From NCBI GenBank assembly GCA_015057525.1, contig SVEE01000011.1, positions 1-64,000 on the forward strand: a DNA stretch of 64,000 nt, written 5' to 3'. The notes below the pieces were generated by a model that saw nothing but the letters and a program-made list of their open reading frames with translations, searched no databases and was not told the DNA's origin. Of the stretch, positions 53,381-62,641 are shown piece by piece. Source of the DNA: Lachnospiraceae bacterium. Lineage in GTDB: Bacteria > Bacillota > Clostridia > Lachnospirales > Lachnospiraceae. The translations under genes were made by a program, and so were the position numbers. Within the stretch, counting starts at the first letter, position 1. Each line of letters begins with the position of its first letter.

Positions 53381-54010
53381 CTATTCTAAGCATTCCATTT
53401 TGCTGACTGAAACCTCATAAGCTACCTTGTTTACAATCTCATCCTGACCAACCTTTTTCTGGTATTCTCTACTTTGAATTCTACCCCAGACAGCCACATG
53501 CTCACCTACTGCAAGTTTGCCTGCAAATCTGGCATTTCTTCCCCAACATATACAAGGTATATAATCTGATTTACCATATGCTCGATTTACCGCAAGTAAT
53601 ATATCCGCAATTTCTCTTCCTAAAGGTGTCATACGGTATACAGGTTCCTTACATATGTATCCATCAAGATAAATCTGATTAGGTTTGTTTTCCCTATCAT
53701 CAATCTCAGTAATCACCTCTATCTCTCTTACAAACACAGAAAGAATAAGTCTATTTTTATTCTCCTCATGCTTGTTATAGGAACGAAATTGTCCCTTGGC
53801 AAGTACCTTTTCACCTATATGTGAATTCTCTACATCAAATAATCGGTCCGATACCATAAGTGGTATAACATCGTGGGCATCGCTTAATCTGCTGACAATT
53901 ATATCCACCATATAAAATCCTTCACCAAAGATTTCATGGCTGAATCTAAAGTCCGATACGATTTCTCCTGCTACTACTACTTGATTGTTGTTTAAAATTT
54001 TCTCTGTCAT
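53381..54010 (-). CDS. SSB-like protein with two OB folds
   Basis: A 209-residue protein related to single-stranded DNA-binding protein and built of two OB-fold halves: residues about 8-100 (NNQVVVAGEIVSDFRFSHEI) and 110-205 (NQIYLDGYICKEPVYRMTPL, CICWGRNARFAGKLAVGEHV). The second half is closest to bacterial SSB. The acidic SSB tail (DDIPF) that recruits partners is missing; the protein ends SVSKMECLE. A specialised role in repair or primosome function is possible. Start is the ATG six bases after GGAGG. Confidence 0.85.
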   Translation of the reverse strand: MTEKILNNNQVVVAGEIVSDFRFSHEIFGEGFYMVDIIVSRLSDAHDVIPLMVSDRLFDVENSHIGEKVLAKGQFRSYNKHEENKNRLILSVFVREIEVITEIDDRENKPNQIYLDGYICKEPVYRMTPLGREIADILLAVNRAYGKSDYIPCICWGRNARFAGKLAVGEHVAVWGRIQSREYQKKVGQDEIVNKVAYEVSVSKMECLE

Positions 54011-54152
54011 ACATTTCCTCCTTATTTTGTCACGCTTTTTGTGATTTATGGTCCGCATTTTATCCCCTTATGCAGATTCCATTCGTGTACATATATATGT
54101 ATATTCTGTAAGGATTACATTTATGACTAAAAAATTTAATTTATTAAATATT

Positions 54153-54378
54153 AGTTGCGTATGATTCAACATGGTAATCTCATAGATATGAGTTACAACA
54201 GCAAACCACTGCAACGCGCTGACAAACTAACTAATAACTTCGACTAAGACTCTCAGTAATGCCTTCGAGCCTAAGTCTTCGTAATTAGTGGATTTCGTCA
54301 GTCGCTAAATACGCAGTTTAAAAGTTTGCTGATTTCAACTCATATCTATGAGATTACCATGTTGAACCATACGCAACT
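54153..54378. repeat. Long imperfect palindrome, different family
   Basis: Arms of about 110 bp in the 493-bp gap between the divergent SSB-like and methyltransferase genes. The outer arms match almost perfectly (AGTTGCGTATGATTCAACAT at 54153 with its near complement ending at 54378; then ATCTCATAGATATGAGTT with its complement). The inner part pairs less well (ACTAATAACTTCGACTAAG with CTAAGTCTTCGTAATTAG). It carries no A or B module. It does not look like an intrinsic terminator since U-tracts are missing. Outside it the gap is AT-rich promoter DNA. Confidence 0.85.
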
Positions 54379-54503
54379 TTTACATACAAGCTAAAGTAAA
54401 TAATTCAAAATACAATATTATAATTTATGTAGAAAGAAATAACACTATCACTTATAATATTATTATGTTGAAATAAATTTTGTTCTAAAATTAGGAGATA
54501 AAA

Positions 54504-55367
54504 ATGAATAATATTATAGAAATAACAGACTTTAACGCACCAGAGCTTGATATATATGCTAGACTTACAGAAAACCAGCTTTTAAATAGACACGAACCTG
54601 ATAAAGGTATTTTTATTGCTGAAAGCCCTAAAGTTATAGAGCGTGCCCTTGATGCAGGCTGTGAGCCAATTTCAATTTTAATAGAAAAAAAGCATATTGA
54701 AACTCAAGGAAAAGATATTCTTGAGCGCTGTGGGGATATTCCTATTTATACTGCTGAATTTGATGTTCTTACACAGCTAACGGGATTTAAGCTGACTCGT
54801 GGTATGCTTTGTGCCATGAAAAGGCCTCTTCTTCCAAGTATTGAAGAAGTATGTAAAGATAAGAACAGAATTGTTATATTGGAAAATGTAATGAATCCTA
54901 CTAATGTTGGTGCTATATTTAGGTCGGCTGCTGCCCTTAATATGGATGCAGTCCTACTCACGTCTGGATGCAGCAACCCTCTGTACAGGCGTTCAATAAG
55001 AGTTAGTATGGGAACAGTATTTCAAATCCCTTGGACTTTTATTGAAAACGATAATTATGATACTTTCGATGTATCTATAATTCCAGAAACAAACAACGTT
55101 CCTTCAAGTTACATAGATGAAATAAAAGCTTTAGGCTTTAAAACCGCTGCAATGGCATTAGATGATAACTCTGTTTCTATCGATGATAGTGTTCTTAATT
55201 CAGAGGAAAAACTTGCTATAATTTTGGGAACAGAAGGGGATGGTCTTGCCACTTCGACCATAGCAGATTGCGATTACACAGTTAAAATACCTATGGCACA
55301 TGGCGTTGATTCCCTTAACGTAGCTGCGGCAAGCGCCGTAGCATTTTGGCAACTTGGAAAAAAATAA
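54504..55367 (+). CDS. TrmH/SpoU-family RNA methyltransferase
   Basis: SAM-dependent 2'-O-ribose methyltransferase of the SPOUT fold, 287 residues. Motif 1 is ILENVMNPTNVGAIFRSAAA, motif 2 IILGTEGDGL and motif 3 KIPMAHGVDSLNVAAASAVA, forming the SAM knot. An N-terminal substrate-binding domain of about 110 residues (KGIFIAESPKVIERALDAG) points to rRNA or tRNA as target. The modified position is unknown. It stands alone, divergent from the SSB-like gene. Confidence 0.92.
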   Translation: MNNIIEITDFNAPELDIYARLTENQLLNRHEPDKGIFIAESPKVIERALDAGCEPISILIEKKHIETQGKDILERCGDIPIYTAEFDVLTQLTGFKLTRGMLCAMKRPLLPSIEEVCKDKNRIVILENVMNPTNVGAIFRSAAALNMDAVLLTSGCSNPLYRRSIRVSMGTVFQIPWTFIENDNYDTFDVSIIPETNNVPSSYIDEIKALGFKTAAMALDDNSVSIDDSVLNSEEKLAIILGTEGDGLATSTIADCDYTVKIPMAHGVDSLNVAAASAVAFWQLGKK

Positions 55368-55510
55368 AAAAAAGCCGAACGGCTAAATGAATTATAGAAC
55401 AAATAGATATATGCTAATTTAAAATTTATCATATATTTATAGGTAATTCAACATAAATAGTCCCAATTTTGCTACATTTAATTATCAAAATAATACATAT
55501 CGTTTGTATA

Positions 55511-55539
55511 TTGATATTTATATATAAAATTCATATGAT
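55511..55539 (+). promoter_or_regulatory. Probable promoter of 55590 gene
   Basis: TTGATA (55511-55516), 17-bp spacer, TATGAT (55534-55539); a second possible -10 TATAAT overlaps at 55539-55544. Confidence 0.55.
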
Positions 55540-55589
55540 ATAATCTCATTATGCTACAGATAATTATGTTTATACGAGGAGGAGAAATC

Positions 55590-56477
55590 ATGGATAATAA
55601 TATTCAAGAAAACGTAGTTGAAACACAGGAAAACATTCCTGTTGGGTTGGAAGTTAAAAAACCTTCCAAGAAGAAGTTTATAATTATAAGTGCTGTTGCA
55701 GTTATTGCAATTCTTGCAGTAGTATTAATACTACTCCTTGGAAACTCAGGCAAGGGTAAAATTGAAATCAACGGAAAAAAATGCACTTATTCTGCAGAAG
55801 CCGGAATCGAAGGTGTAGAAAAAGCATGTGATGGTGTAGTTGTATGCGATTCAGGAAATTGCACATATTACCCAACTTCAGGCGAAGCAGAAGAAGTTTC
55901 TATGATGGATATATTTGACGGAAAATATCCTGTAGTATTTTTCCCACCATTTATTAACTTCGACGAAGACTTGGCAGGTTTTAATTACAATATTTATGGT
56001 GAATTTAAAACACAGTATGGTGCAACCCACGAATCATCTTCTAGCGATTTATCAGAGAAAGATTTCCTTGAAGTTGATGACATGTTCTATATGATTTACA
56101 CTGATGAAGGAACTCTTGATTGGGATGATATCAAAAAGGATTACGACAAAATTGCTTCATCTGGCTCATTTAAAGATATAGATTATTTTGAAAGCGCATT
56201 ATTAGTTGCTGCTGATGTGGTTAAAATTAATGCTTATGAAGACAACGCACAAGCTGTAATCGATACGTATAATACTGCATCTTCAAGCGGAAAAGAAAAT
56301 ATGATGTTATGGCTTGCTCGTGGCAAAGCCATCCAAATGCTCTTGGACGGAGACATTGAGTATGTTGCAATAGAAAGCGTATATTGCCAATCTGGCAGAG
56401 ACAACTCGTTAAATATCTATATGTACACATCTAAGGAAGATGCACAAAAAGTTATGGAAAATATGGGAATAAAATAA
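55590..56477 (+). CDS. Single-pass membrane protein of unknown function
   Basis: A 295-residue protein with a short cytoplasmic N-terminus, a membrane helix at about residues 30-50 (FIIISAVAVIAILAVVLILL) and an extracellular part of about 240 residues. Outside, two cysteines in CDSGNC and others (KKCTYS; YCQSG) could form disulfides. No family is recognised. The start is the ATG five bases after GGAGGAG; the frame opens 13 codons earlier. It is followed by a terminator and converges on the methyltransferase gene at 56588. Confidence 0.7.
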   Translation: MDNNIQENVVETQENIPVGLEVKKPSKKKFIIISAVAVIAILAVVLILLLGNSGKGKIEINGKKCTYSAEAGIEGVEKACDGVVVCDSGNCTYYPTSGEAEEVSMMDIFDGKYPVVFFPPFINFDEDLAGFNYNIYGEFKTQYGATHESSSSDLSEKDFLEVDDMFYMIYTDEGTLDWDDIKKDYDKIASSGSFKDIDYFESALLVAADVVKINAYEDNAQAVIDTYNTASSSGKENMMLWLARGKAIQMLLDGDIEYVAIESVYCQSGRDNSLNIYMYTSKEDAQKVMENMGIK

Positions 56478-56550
56478 TATTTGCGAGGGGATATTTTTAT
56501 TGATAAAAAACAAGCAATAAAAATCGCAAAGAAAATTTAAGTAATTACAA

Positions 56551-56581
56551 AAAAATCTCGGGTCAAAAACCCGAGATTTTT
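56551..56581. terminator. Bidirectional terminator
   Basis: Perfect 13-bp stem AAAAATCTCGGGT/ACCCGAGATTTTT with loop CAAAA between the convergent genes at 55590 and 56588. Confidence 0.92.
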
Positions 56582-56587
56582 TCTTTT

Positions 56588-57382
56588 TTACCCTCTCTGC
56601 CTCAACACCTCATAGGAAATAACTGCAACCGAGGTGGCTGCATTAAGTGACTCAACCTTACCCTTCATAGGTATTTTTAATAAATCATCTGCCTTACCAC
56701 TTATCTCTTCACTAAGGCCTTTACCTTCATTTCCAATAAGAAATGCACATGATTTTGTAAAATCTTTCTCATAGAAATCCCGTCCTTTTAAATGAGCCCC
56801 ATAGATGGTTACACCTTTTTCTTTAATTACATCTATGTCTGCTGCTAAATTCTCTGACACATATACAGGTACTCTGAATATAGAGCCCATTGTAGAACGC
56901 ACAACCTTGGGATTATAGACATCCACAGAATCACTACTTAAAACTATACCTGTTGCTCCTGCTGCCTCTGCTGTACGCATTATGGTTCCTAAGTTGCCTG
57001 GGTCTTGAAGTCGCTCCGCTATTATAAGAAACGTTTTGTCAGAAACACTGTTATCTTTACCTTCACCTAATACATCTTCTAAGCTCCACTTATTCATCTT
57101 AACAAGTGCCATAACTCCCTGAGGTGTACCCGTATCAGAAATTCCTCCAAACACCTTATCTGTAACTATACATGGTTCTACACCACAACCATCAACTAAT
57201 TCAGTATTATCTTTATAAAAGCTTTCTGATACATAGATAGATACTATACTTGTATTAGGTATCTCTTTGAACATCCTTATACCCTCAACAATATATACAC
57301 CCTGTTCATATCTTTCCTTAGAGGACTTAACCAGCTTTTTTACTTCTTTAATTTTTTCATTGGAAGCTGATGTAATTATCAT
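56588..57382 (-). CDS. TrmH/SpoU-family RNA methyltransferase
   Basis: Second SPOUT 2'-O-methyltransferase in the window, 264 residues. Motifs: IIAERLQDPGNLGTIMRTAE, FLIGNEGKGLSEEI and KIPMKGKVESLNAATSVAVI. The N-terminal domain (KKLVKSSKERYEQGVYIVEG) is of the RNA-binding L30e-like type, as in RlmB/YsgA relatives. Its ATG overlaps the dnaE stop codon by 4 bp (ATGA), so translation is coupled to DnaE. Confidence 0.93.
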   Translation of the reverse strand: MIITSASNEKIKEVKKLVKSSKERYEQGVYIVEGIRMFKEIPNTSIVSIYVSESFYKDNTELVDGCGVEPCIVTDKVFGGISDTGTPQGVMALVKMNKWSLEDVLGEGKDNSVSDKTFLIIAERLQDPGNLGTIMRTAEAAGATGIVLSSDSVDVYNPKVVRSTMGSIFRVPVYVSENLAADIDVIKEKGVTIYGAHLKGRDFYEKDFTKSCAFLIGNEGKGLSEEISGKADDLLKIPMKGKVESLNAATSVAVISYEVLRQRG

Positions 57383-60300
57383 TGTTTTTTCTCCCTTACG
57401 AGGACGTTACTTTCGCCCCATTCATTTTTCAATCTGTCGAGAATTTTTGAGTCGGCTAAAACCTTATATCTGTTTCCCATTCGTTTAATCTTACGTTCTT
57501 CTCTAAGCTGAACCCAGACTTCAGTTCGACCAGAATGTTCACCTAAAATATTGAGAAATCTTTGCTCATTGTTATTGAAAGTTTCTTCATTCTCAAAGCA
57601 TACCCATAGTTCCTTTGTCTCTGCATCCACATCACTCTTTATTTGTTCAAATGTGTGGATTTCTGATATAAGTAGCTTTGCTTCATCCTCTGTCACAGAG
57701 GCGTTGCCCTTGATTAAGACCTTATTATCCTTAATGATTAGATGCTTAAATCTTGCATAATCTCTTGGGAAAACCACAACCTCAACTGTACCATACAAAT
57801 CCTCTACAGTAACAAATGCCATGTTATCCCCATGTCTAGTAGTCTTTATTGTTATTGCTTCTATCATACCACCGATAGTGTAAGGTATTTTATCCTTAAC
57901 CTTAAACTCACCTGTTTCATCATCAGGAACAAAGTCTATAGATTTTGCAGTAACTCTTTTCTCAATAATATCCATATAATCGTCAAGAGGATGTCCGCTT
58001 ATATATATACCTAACATTTCCTTTTCTTTTGCAAGCTTATCTTCCTTAGAATACTCTTCTACATCAGGATATTGAATCTGAAAATCAGATTTTTCACTTT
58101 CTCCAAGGAAATCCATAAGGGACATCTGACCTGTCATAGCATTCTTTTTGTCCTGTCCTGCTTGTTCAATAATCTTTGGATAAATCATCATCATCTGTCT
58201 TCTGTTATATCCAAAACTGTCAAATGCACCTGCTCCAATAAAGCTTTCTATGGTTCTCTTATTTGCCTCTTTGTTAGATAATCTCTTAACAAAATCATCT
58301 AAGCCAGTAAAAGGACCATTGGTATCTATTTCCTCTCTTATAATATCTGTAACTCCGTCACCAACACTTTTCACTGCTGAAAGACCATATCTAATACAGT
58401 CACCATCTACAGAAAAATCTCCTCTTCCAAGATTAATATCAGGAGGAAGAATCTTTATTCCCATGGCTCTACAGGTCTGTATATAAGCAGAAACCTTGCC
58501 TGAATTTTCTTTTACAGATGAAATAAGTGCTGCCATAAACTCAACAGGATAGTGACATTTTAAATATGCTGTTTGATATGCAACAACAGCATATGCAGCT
58601 GCGTGTGATTTATTAAAGGCATACTTTGCAAAATCTGTCATTTCATCAAAGACTTTGTTGGCTATTTCTTCACTTATTCCTCTACTTATACACCCAGGAA
58701 CACCTTCAGCTTCGTTGCCATACACGAAGTTTTGACGCTCCTTCATCATAACGTCAGCTTTTTTCTTGGACATAGCTCGTCTAACAAGGTCGCTTCGACC
58801 AAGTGTATATCCAGCAAGCTCCATAACTATCTGCATAACCTGCTCCTGATAAACTATACACCCATAGGTAGGTGCCAGGATTTTTTCAAGAGCTGGATGA
58901 TCATATGTAACTGCATTAGGATTTTCCTTGCCCTTAATATAAAGCGGAATAAAATCCATAGGACCTGGACGGTAGAGAGAAACTCCCGCTATAACATCTT
59001 CTATGTTAGACGGTTTGAGTTCCTTCATGAAGTTCTTCATTCCACCACTTTCAAGCTGGAAAACACCCTCTGTCTTACCAGCAGAAATCATATCATAAAC
59101 TTCTTTATCGTTGAAATCTATTTTTTCAATATCAATATCTATACCATGATTATCCTTAATGTGTTTAATTGTATTCTGAATAACAGTAAGGGTTCTAAGA
59201 CCAAGAAAGTCCATCTTAAGAAGACCAAGTTCTTCTATGGTTGTCATATTATACTGTGTTGTAATTGCATCCTCACTTCCTCTTGAAAGGGGAACATACT
59301 CATCAATAGATTCTCTACCGATAACAACACCTGCTGCATGCATAGATGAATGTCTTGGAAGTCCCTCCAGCTTTAACGCCATGTCAATTAATCTCTTAAT
59401 CTGAGGTTCCTCATCATACATAGCAATAATTTCCTTGCTACCCTCCATTGCCTGAGCAAGAGACATAGGGACATTTTTACCCGGTTCATTAGGTATGGCC
59501 TTGGCAACCTTATCACATAAGCTGTACGGCATATCCATAGCACGTCCAACATCTCTGATACACATCTTCGCAGCCATTGTACCAAAGGTTACAATCTGAA
59601 CAACCTTTTCCTTGCCATATTTTCTGACAACATAATCAATAACCTCCTGCCTTCTTTCGTAGCAGAAGTCAATATCTATATCGGGCATGGTAACACGTTC
59701 TGGGTTAAGGAATCTCTCAAAAAGTAAGCTGTATTTAATAGGGTCTATATTTGTTATTTCAAGACAATAGGAAACAATACTTCCGGCAGCTGAACCTCTA
59801 CCAGGACCTACAGCTATGCCGTTATCCTTACCATATCTGATGAAATCCCAAACAATAAGGAAATAATCCACATATCCCATATTTTTAATAGTATTAAGTT
59901 CAAAATCCAGTCTCTCCTGCAATTCAGAAGTAACAGGATTGTATCTTTTTTCAAGACCTTTCTGACAGAGCTCCTTCAAATAAGAAAATGCGTCATAGCC
60001 TTCTGGAACATCAAATCTAGGCACCTTTTGCTCACCAAATACAATGTCCACATTACACATATCTGCTATCTTATTTGTATTTTCAATGGCCTCCTTAGCA
60101 TAAGGAAAGAGGGATGCCATCTCTTCTGCTGACTTAAGATAATATTGGCCTCCGTCATATCTCATTCTATCTTGATCGGACACAAGCTTACCTGTCTGTA
60201 TACAAAGAAGAACATCGTGCGCCTCAGCATCCTCTGCCTTTATGTAGTGAGAGTCATTTGTAACAACCATTGGGATTCCCGTTTCCTGAGATAAACGCAT

Positions 60301-60870
60301 TATACCAGAATTAACTATCTGTTGCTCGGATATTCCATGGTCCTGCATCTCAAGATAATAATTACCCTCTCCAAATATTTCCAAATGTCTTAATGCAGCC
60401 TCTTTCGCCTGCTCATAATTATTCTTTCTGAGATTTACCGCAACCTCTCCAGCCAAACATGCACTAAGTGCAATAATACCATCGCTGTATTCTTTTAAAA
60501 CTTCCATGTCAACACGAGGTTTGTAGTAATATCCTTCTGTGAATCCACGAGATACTATTTTTGATAAATTCTTGTAACCCTGATTATTTTTAGCAAGCAA
60601 AACAAGATGATAATATCTATCATCACCTTTACTAATTTCTCTGTCAAATCTTGAGCCTGGTGCAACATAAACCTCACAACCAATAATAGGCTTTATTCCC
60701 ACAGCCTTGGCAGCCTTATAAAAATCAATGGCACCATACATAACACCGTGGTCAGTTATAGCAAGAGATTTCATTCCAAGCTCAGCGGCCCTAGCCACTA
60801 ATTCCTTAATCTTGGCCGAACCATCTAAGAGACTATATTCAGTATGGACATGTAAATGAGTAAATTCCAT
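57379..60870 (-). CDS. dnaE: DNA polymerase III alpha subunit
   Basis: Replicative polymerase of the DnaE type, 1163 residues. The N-terminal PHP domain starts FTHLHVHTEYSLLDGSAKIK; the palm holds GPGRGSAAGSIVSYCL and the catalytic aspartates in MPDIDIDFCYERRQEV; KYAFNKSHAAAYAVVAYQ and helix-hairpin-helix and OB-fold regions follow (IPYTIGGMIEAITIKTTRHG; VTVEDLYGTVEVVVFPRDY). In clostridia PolC is the main leading-strand enzyme and DnaE assists, so PolC should be elsewhere. It is followed by an overlapping methyltransferase gene. Confidence 0.97.
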   Translation of the reverse strand: MEFTHLHVHTEYSLLDGSAKIKELVARAAELGMKSLAITDHGVMYGAIDFYKAAKAVGIKPIIGCEVYVAPGSRFDREISKGDDRYYHLVLLAKNNQGYKNLSKIVSRGFTEGYYYKPRVDMEVLKEYSDGIIALSACLAGEVAVNLRKNNYEQAKEAALRHLEIFGEGNYYLEMQDHGISEQQIVNSGIMRLSQETGIPMVVTNDSHYIKAEDAEAHDVLLCIQTGKLVSDQDRMRYDGGQYYLKSAEEMASLFPYAKEAIENTNKIADMCNVDIVFGEQKVPRFDVPEGYDAFSYLKELCQKGLEKRYNPVTSELQERLDFELNTIKNMGYVDYFLIVWDFIRYGKDNGIAVGPGRGSAAGSIVSYCLEITNIDPIKYSLLFERFLNPERVTMPDIDIDFCYERRQEVIDYVVRKYGKEKVVQIVTFGTMAAKMCIRDVGRAMDMPYSLCDKVAKAIPNEPGKNVPMSLAQAMEGSKEIIAMYDEEPQIKRLIDMALKLEGLPRHSSMHAAGVVIGRESIDEYVPLSRGSEDAITTQYNMTTIEELGLLKMDFLGLRTLTVIQNTIKHIKDNHGIDIDIEKIDFNDKEVYDMISAGKTEGVFQLESGGMKNFMKELKPSNIEDVIAGVSLYRPGPMDFIPLYIKGKENPNAVTYDHPALEKILAPTYGCIVYQEQVMQIVMELAGYTLGRSDLVRRAMSKKKADVMMKERQNFVYGNEAEGVPGCISRGISEEIANKVFDEMTDFAKYAFNKSHAAAYAVVAYQTAYLKCHYPVEFMAALISSVKENSGKVSAYIQTCRAMGIKILPPDINLGRGDFSVDGDCIRYGLSAVKSVGDGVTDIIREEIDTNGPFTGLDDFVKRLSNKEANKRTIESFIGAGAFDSFGYNRRQMMMIYPKIIEQAGQDKKNAMTGQMSLMDFLGESEKSDFQIQYPDVEEYSKEDKLAKEKEMLGIYISGHPLDDYMDIIEKRVTAKSIDFVPDDETGEFKVKDKIPYTIGGMIEAITIKTTRHGDNMAFVTVEDLYGTVEVVVFPRDYARFKHLIIKDNKVLIKGNASVTEDEAKLLISEIHTFEQIKSDVDAETKELWVCFENEETFNNNEQRFLNILGEHSGRTEVWVQLREERKIKRMGNRYKVLADSKILDRLKNEWGESNVLVREKKQ

Positions 60871-60922
60871 ATTTCCCCCATTATCTTTCTAGTAAATATC
60901 TTTGTATTATGTTAACCAATAA

Positions 60923-61507
60923 TCAAAACATATATTTTATAAAAGGAAACACCTTGGAAACCTTTTCTACTCTCATCGGTACTACGACTTTGTTTTTAAT
61001 ATATTTAAAAGTATAATCCTCACCTTTATCAGCCAACATATTTAAATATTTCTCTAATGTTTTTCTTGACTCATCATGCAGGAGAGTTTTTGCTCTTCCT
61101 TTTAAATAATACTCAAGAGGTTGACTCTGTGTATAGCTTTCTTTGTTGTATATTTTACATGCAGCTATTCTATCACAAAACATTTCGATGATGTATTCCT
61201 TTGGCATAGGCATACCCACAATTCCCTTAGACTTATCCAGGCTATAATCAAGCCAATATTCTAAATGATGCTTATTTCTACCCTTGTGGTGGAGCCATGA
61301 TGTTGTATAACCTTTATCTTCTCTCTCTGCATCATTAGGACTTCTATTACCCTGATAATATTTTGCACCCACAGAAAATTCAGTCCACGAGTATTTAGAT
61401 AAATCATGAAGCAACCCCTGCTTATAAAGTCCAACCTTAAAACAGTGTTTCATAACCATAAACTTGTGTTTATTTATTGTTTTAAAATGTTCCCAGCACT
61501 TAATCAT
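60923..61507 (-). CDS. DUF5662-family protein
   Basis: A 194-residue protein of a family common in Firmicutes and their phages, function unknown. Conserved histidine/aspartate motifs LLHDLSKYSWTEFSVGA and WLHHKGRNKHHLEYWLD resemble a metal-binding HD-like arrangement, so hydrolase activity is conceivable but not shown. The C-terminal third is basic and helical. It lies between apbE and dnaE on the same strand with gaps of 39 and 52 bp. Confidence 0.82.
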   Translation of the reverse strand: MIKCWEHFKTINKHKFMVMKHCFKVGLYKQGLLHDLSKYSWTEFSVGAKYYQGNRSPNDAEREDKGYTTSWLHHKGRNKHHLEYWLDYSLDKSKGIVGMPMPKEYIIEMFCDRIAACKIYNKESYTQSQPLEYYLKGRAKTLLHDESRKTLEKYLNMLADKGEDYTFKYIKNKVVVPMRVEKVSKVFPFIKYMF

Positions 61508-61546
61508 TCTGTCACCTCTATTTCTTATAAGGATTAATTAACCTAA

Positions 61547-62611
61547 TTACTCCGTTACAAATATGTCTGTTAAACCATCTGTCAAAATAATATTATTATC
61601 TTTATCTACAAAAACGGCTTCTGCATTATACTTATCAAGCAAAGCTATAGATGCCTCATATCCCAATACAAAACATGCGGTAGACAAAGCATCGCTATAA
61701 AGACCATTCTCGCATACAACTGTTACGGATGCCAAACCTGCATCTGCTGGCATTCCTGTGTTTCTGTCAATAATATGATGATATCTTATTCCATCAACCA
61801 TAAAATATTTTTCGTAATATCCTGATGTAGAAATACATATGTCCGTACCTGACGAAAATTCTAAATAACCAAGCATCTGGCTGGCATCACCCTGTGGGTC
61901 CCTTATCCCCACCTTCCATGGTGTATTATCATCCTTATTTCCATAAACTAATATGCTTCCACCTACACTTACACATGCACCCTTTATTTCATTTGCTTCA
62001 AGCCAATTTTTCACAATATCTAGGGCATATCCTTTACCTGTTGCACCCAAATCTATGACCATACCTTCTTGCTTTATAACAATTCCTTCGTCGGTCAAAG
62101 AAAGCTTCTCATAACCTACATTTTTACTGGCACTTTCTACGAGAGACATATCTGGCACAACGAAGCTGTCACTGTCAGCCCCCTCAATATTCCATACATC
62201 CGCTATAGGTCTAATAGTTATATCTAAAGCACCCTGACTATTACTACAAACATCCAAGGAAAGTGATATTGCATCGTACAAAATGTCAGACAAAACATAT
62301 TCCTGACCAGATACATACTCCGTGTTAATATTATTTAACTCACTTTCATCATTTCGCCAAGAAATATATTTCTCATCTAGCATTTTTACCTCATCAAGCA
62401 CTGATGCGAATTGGTTATTCATATCATCATGATAAAGGGTAATACTAACAGATGTACCCATAACAAACCCGTACAATGTATCACCTGATTCATATTCTAT
62501 TTTAGAATTTTTCTCGTCATTAGATATTATATTTGAAACTAGTTTAAATACAAAAATCATACCTACTGACAAGACAATCACTTTGAATAGGGTTATTATT
62601 TTTTTGCTCAT
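61547..62611 (-). CDS. apbE: FAD:protein FMN transferase (ApbE family)
   Basis: Covalently attaches FMN to a threonine of target proteins outside the membrane, such as Rnf or NQR subunits. The N-terminus is a membrane helix (LFKVIVLSVGMIFVFKLVS) without lipobox Cys. The ApbE domain includes FVMGTSVSITLYH, VIDLGATGKGYALDIVKNW, TSGYYEKYF and HHIIDRNTGMPADAGLAS with the magnesium-binding Asp. At 354 residues the length is normal. No flavinylation target is encoded in the window. Confidence 0.94.
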   Translation of the reverse strand: MSKKIITLFKVIVLSVGMIFVFKLVSNIISNDEKNSKIEYESGDTLYGFVMGTSVSITLYHDDMNNQFASVLDEVKMLDEKYISWRNDESELNNINTEYVSGQEYVLSDILYDAISLSLDVCSNSQGALDITIRPIADVWNIEGADSDSFVVPDMSLVESASKNVGYEKLSLTDEGIVIKQEGMVIDLGATGKGYALDIVKNWLEANEIKGACVSVGGSILVYGNKDDNTPWKVGIRDPQGDASQMLGYLEFSSGTDICISTSGYYEKYFMVDGIRYHHIIDRNTGMPADAGLASVTVVCENGLYSDALSTACFVLGYEASIALLDKYNAEAVFVDKDNNIILTDGLTDIFVTE

Positions 62612-62641
62612 TTATTGTGCTCCAAAACATATTGGAAGACT

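Noticed and set aside
55368-55395. Terminator after the methyltransferase at 54504
   Set aside because: AGCC/GGCT stem is only 4 bp and its T-tract is on the wrong strand for that gene.
58732-59286. Plus-strand ORF of 184 codons inside dnaE
   Set aside because: Antisense to a highly conserved polymerase domain; no plausible protein.
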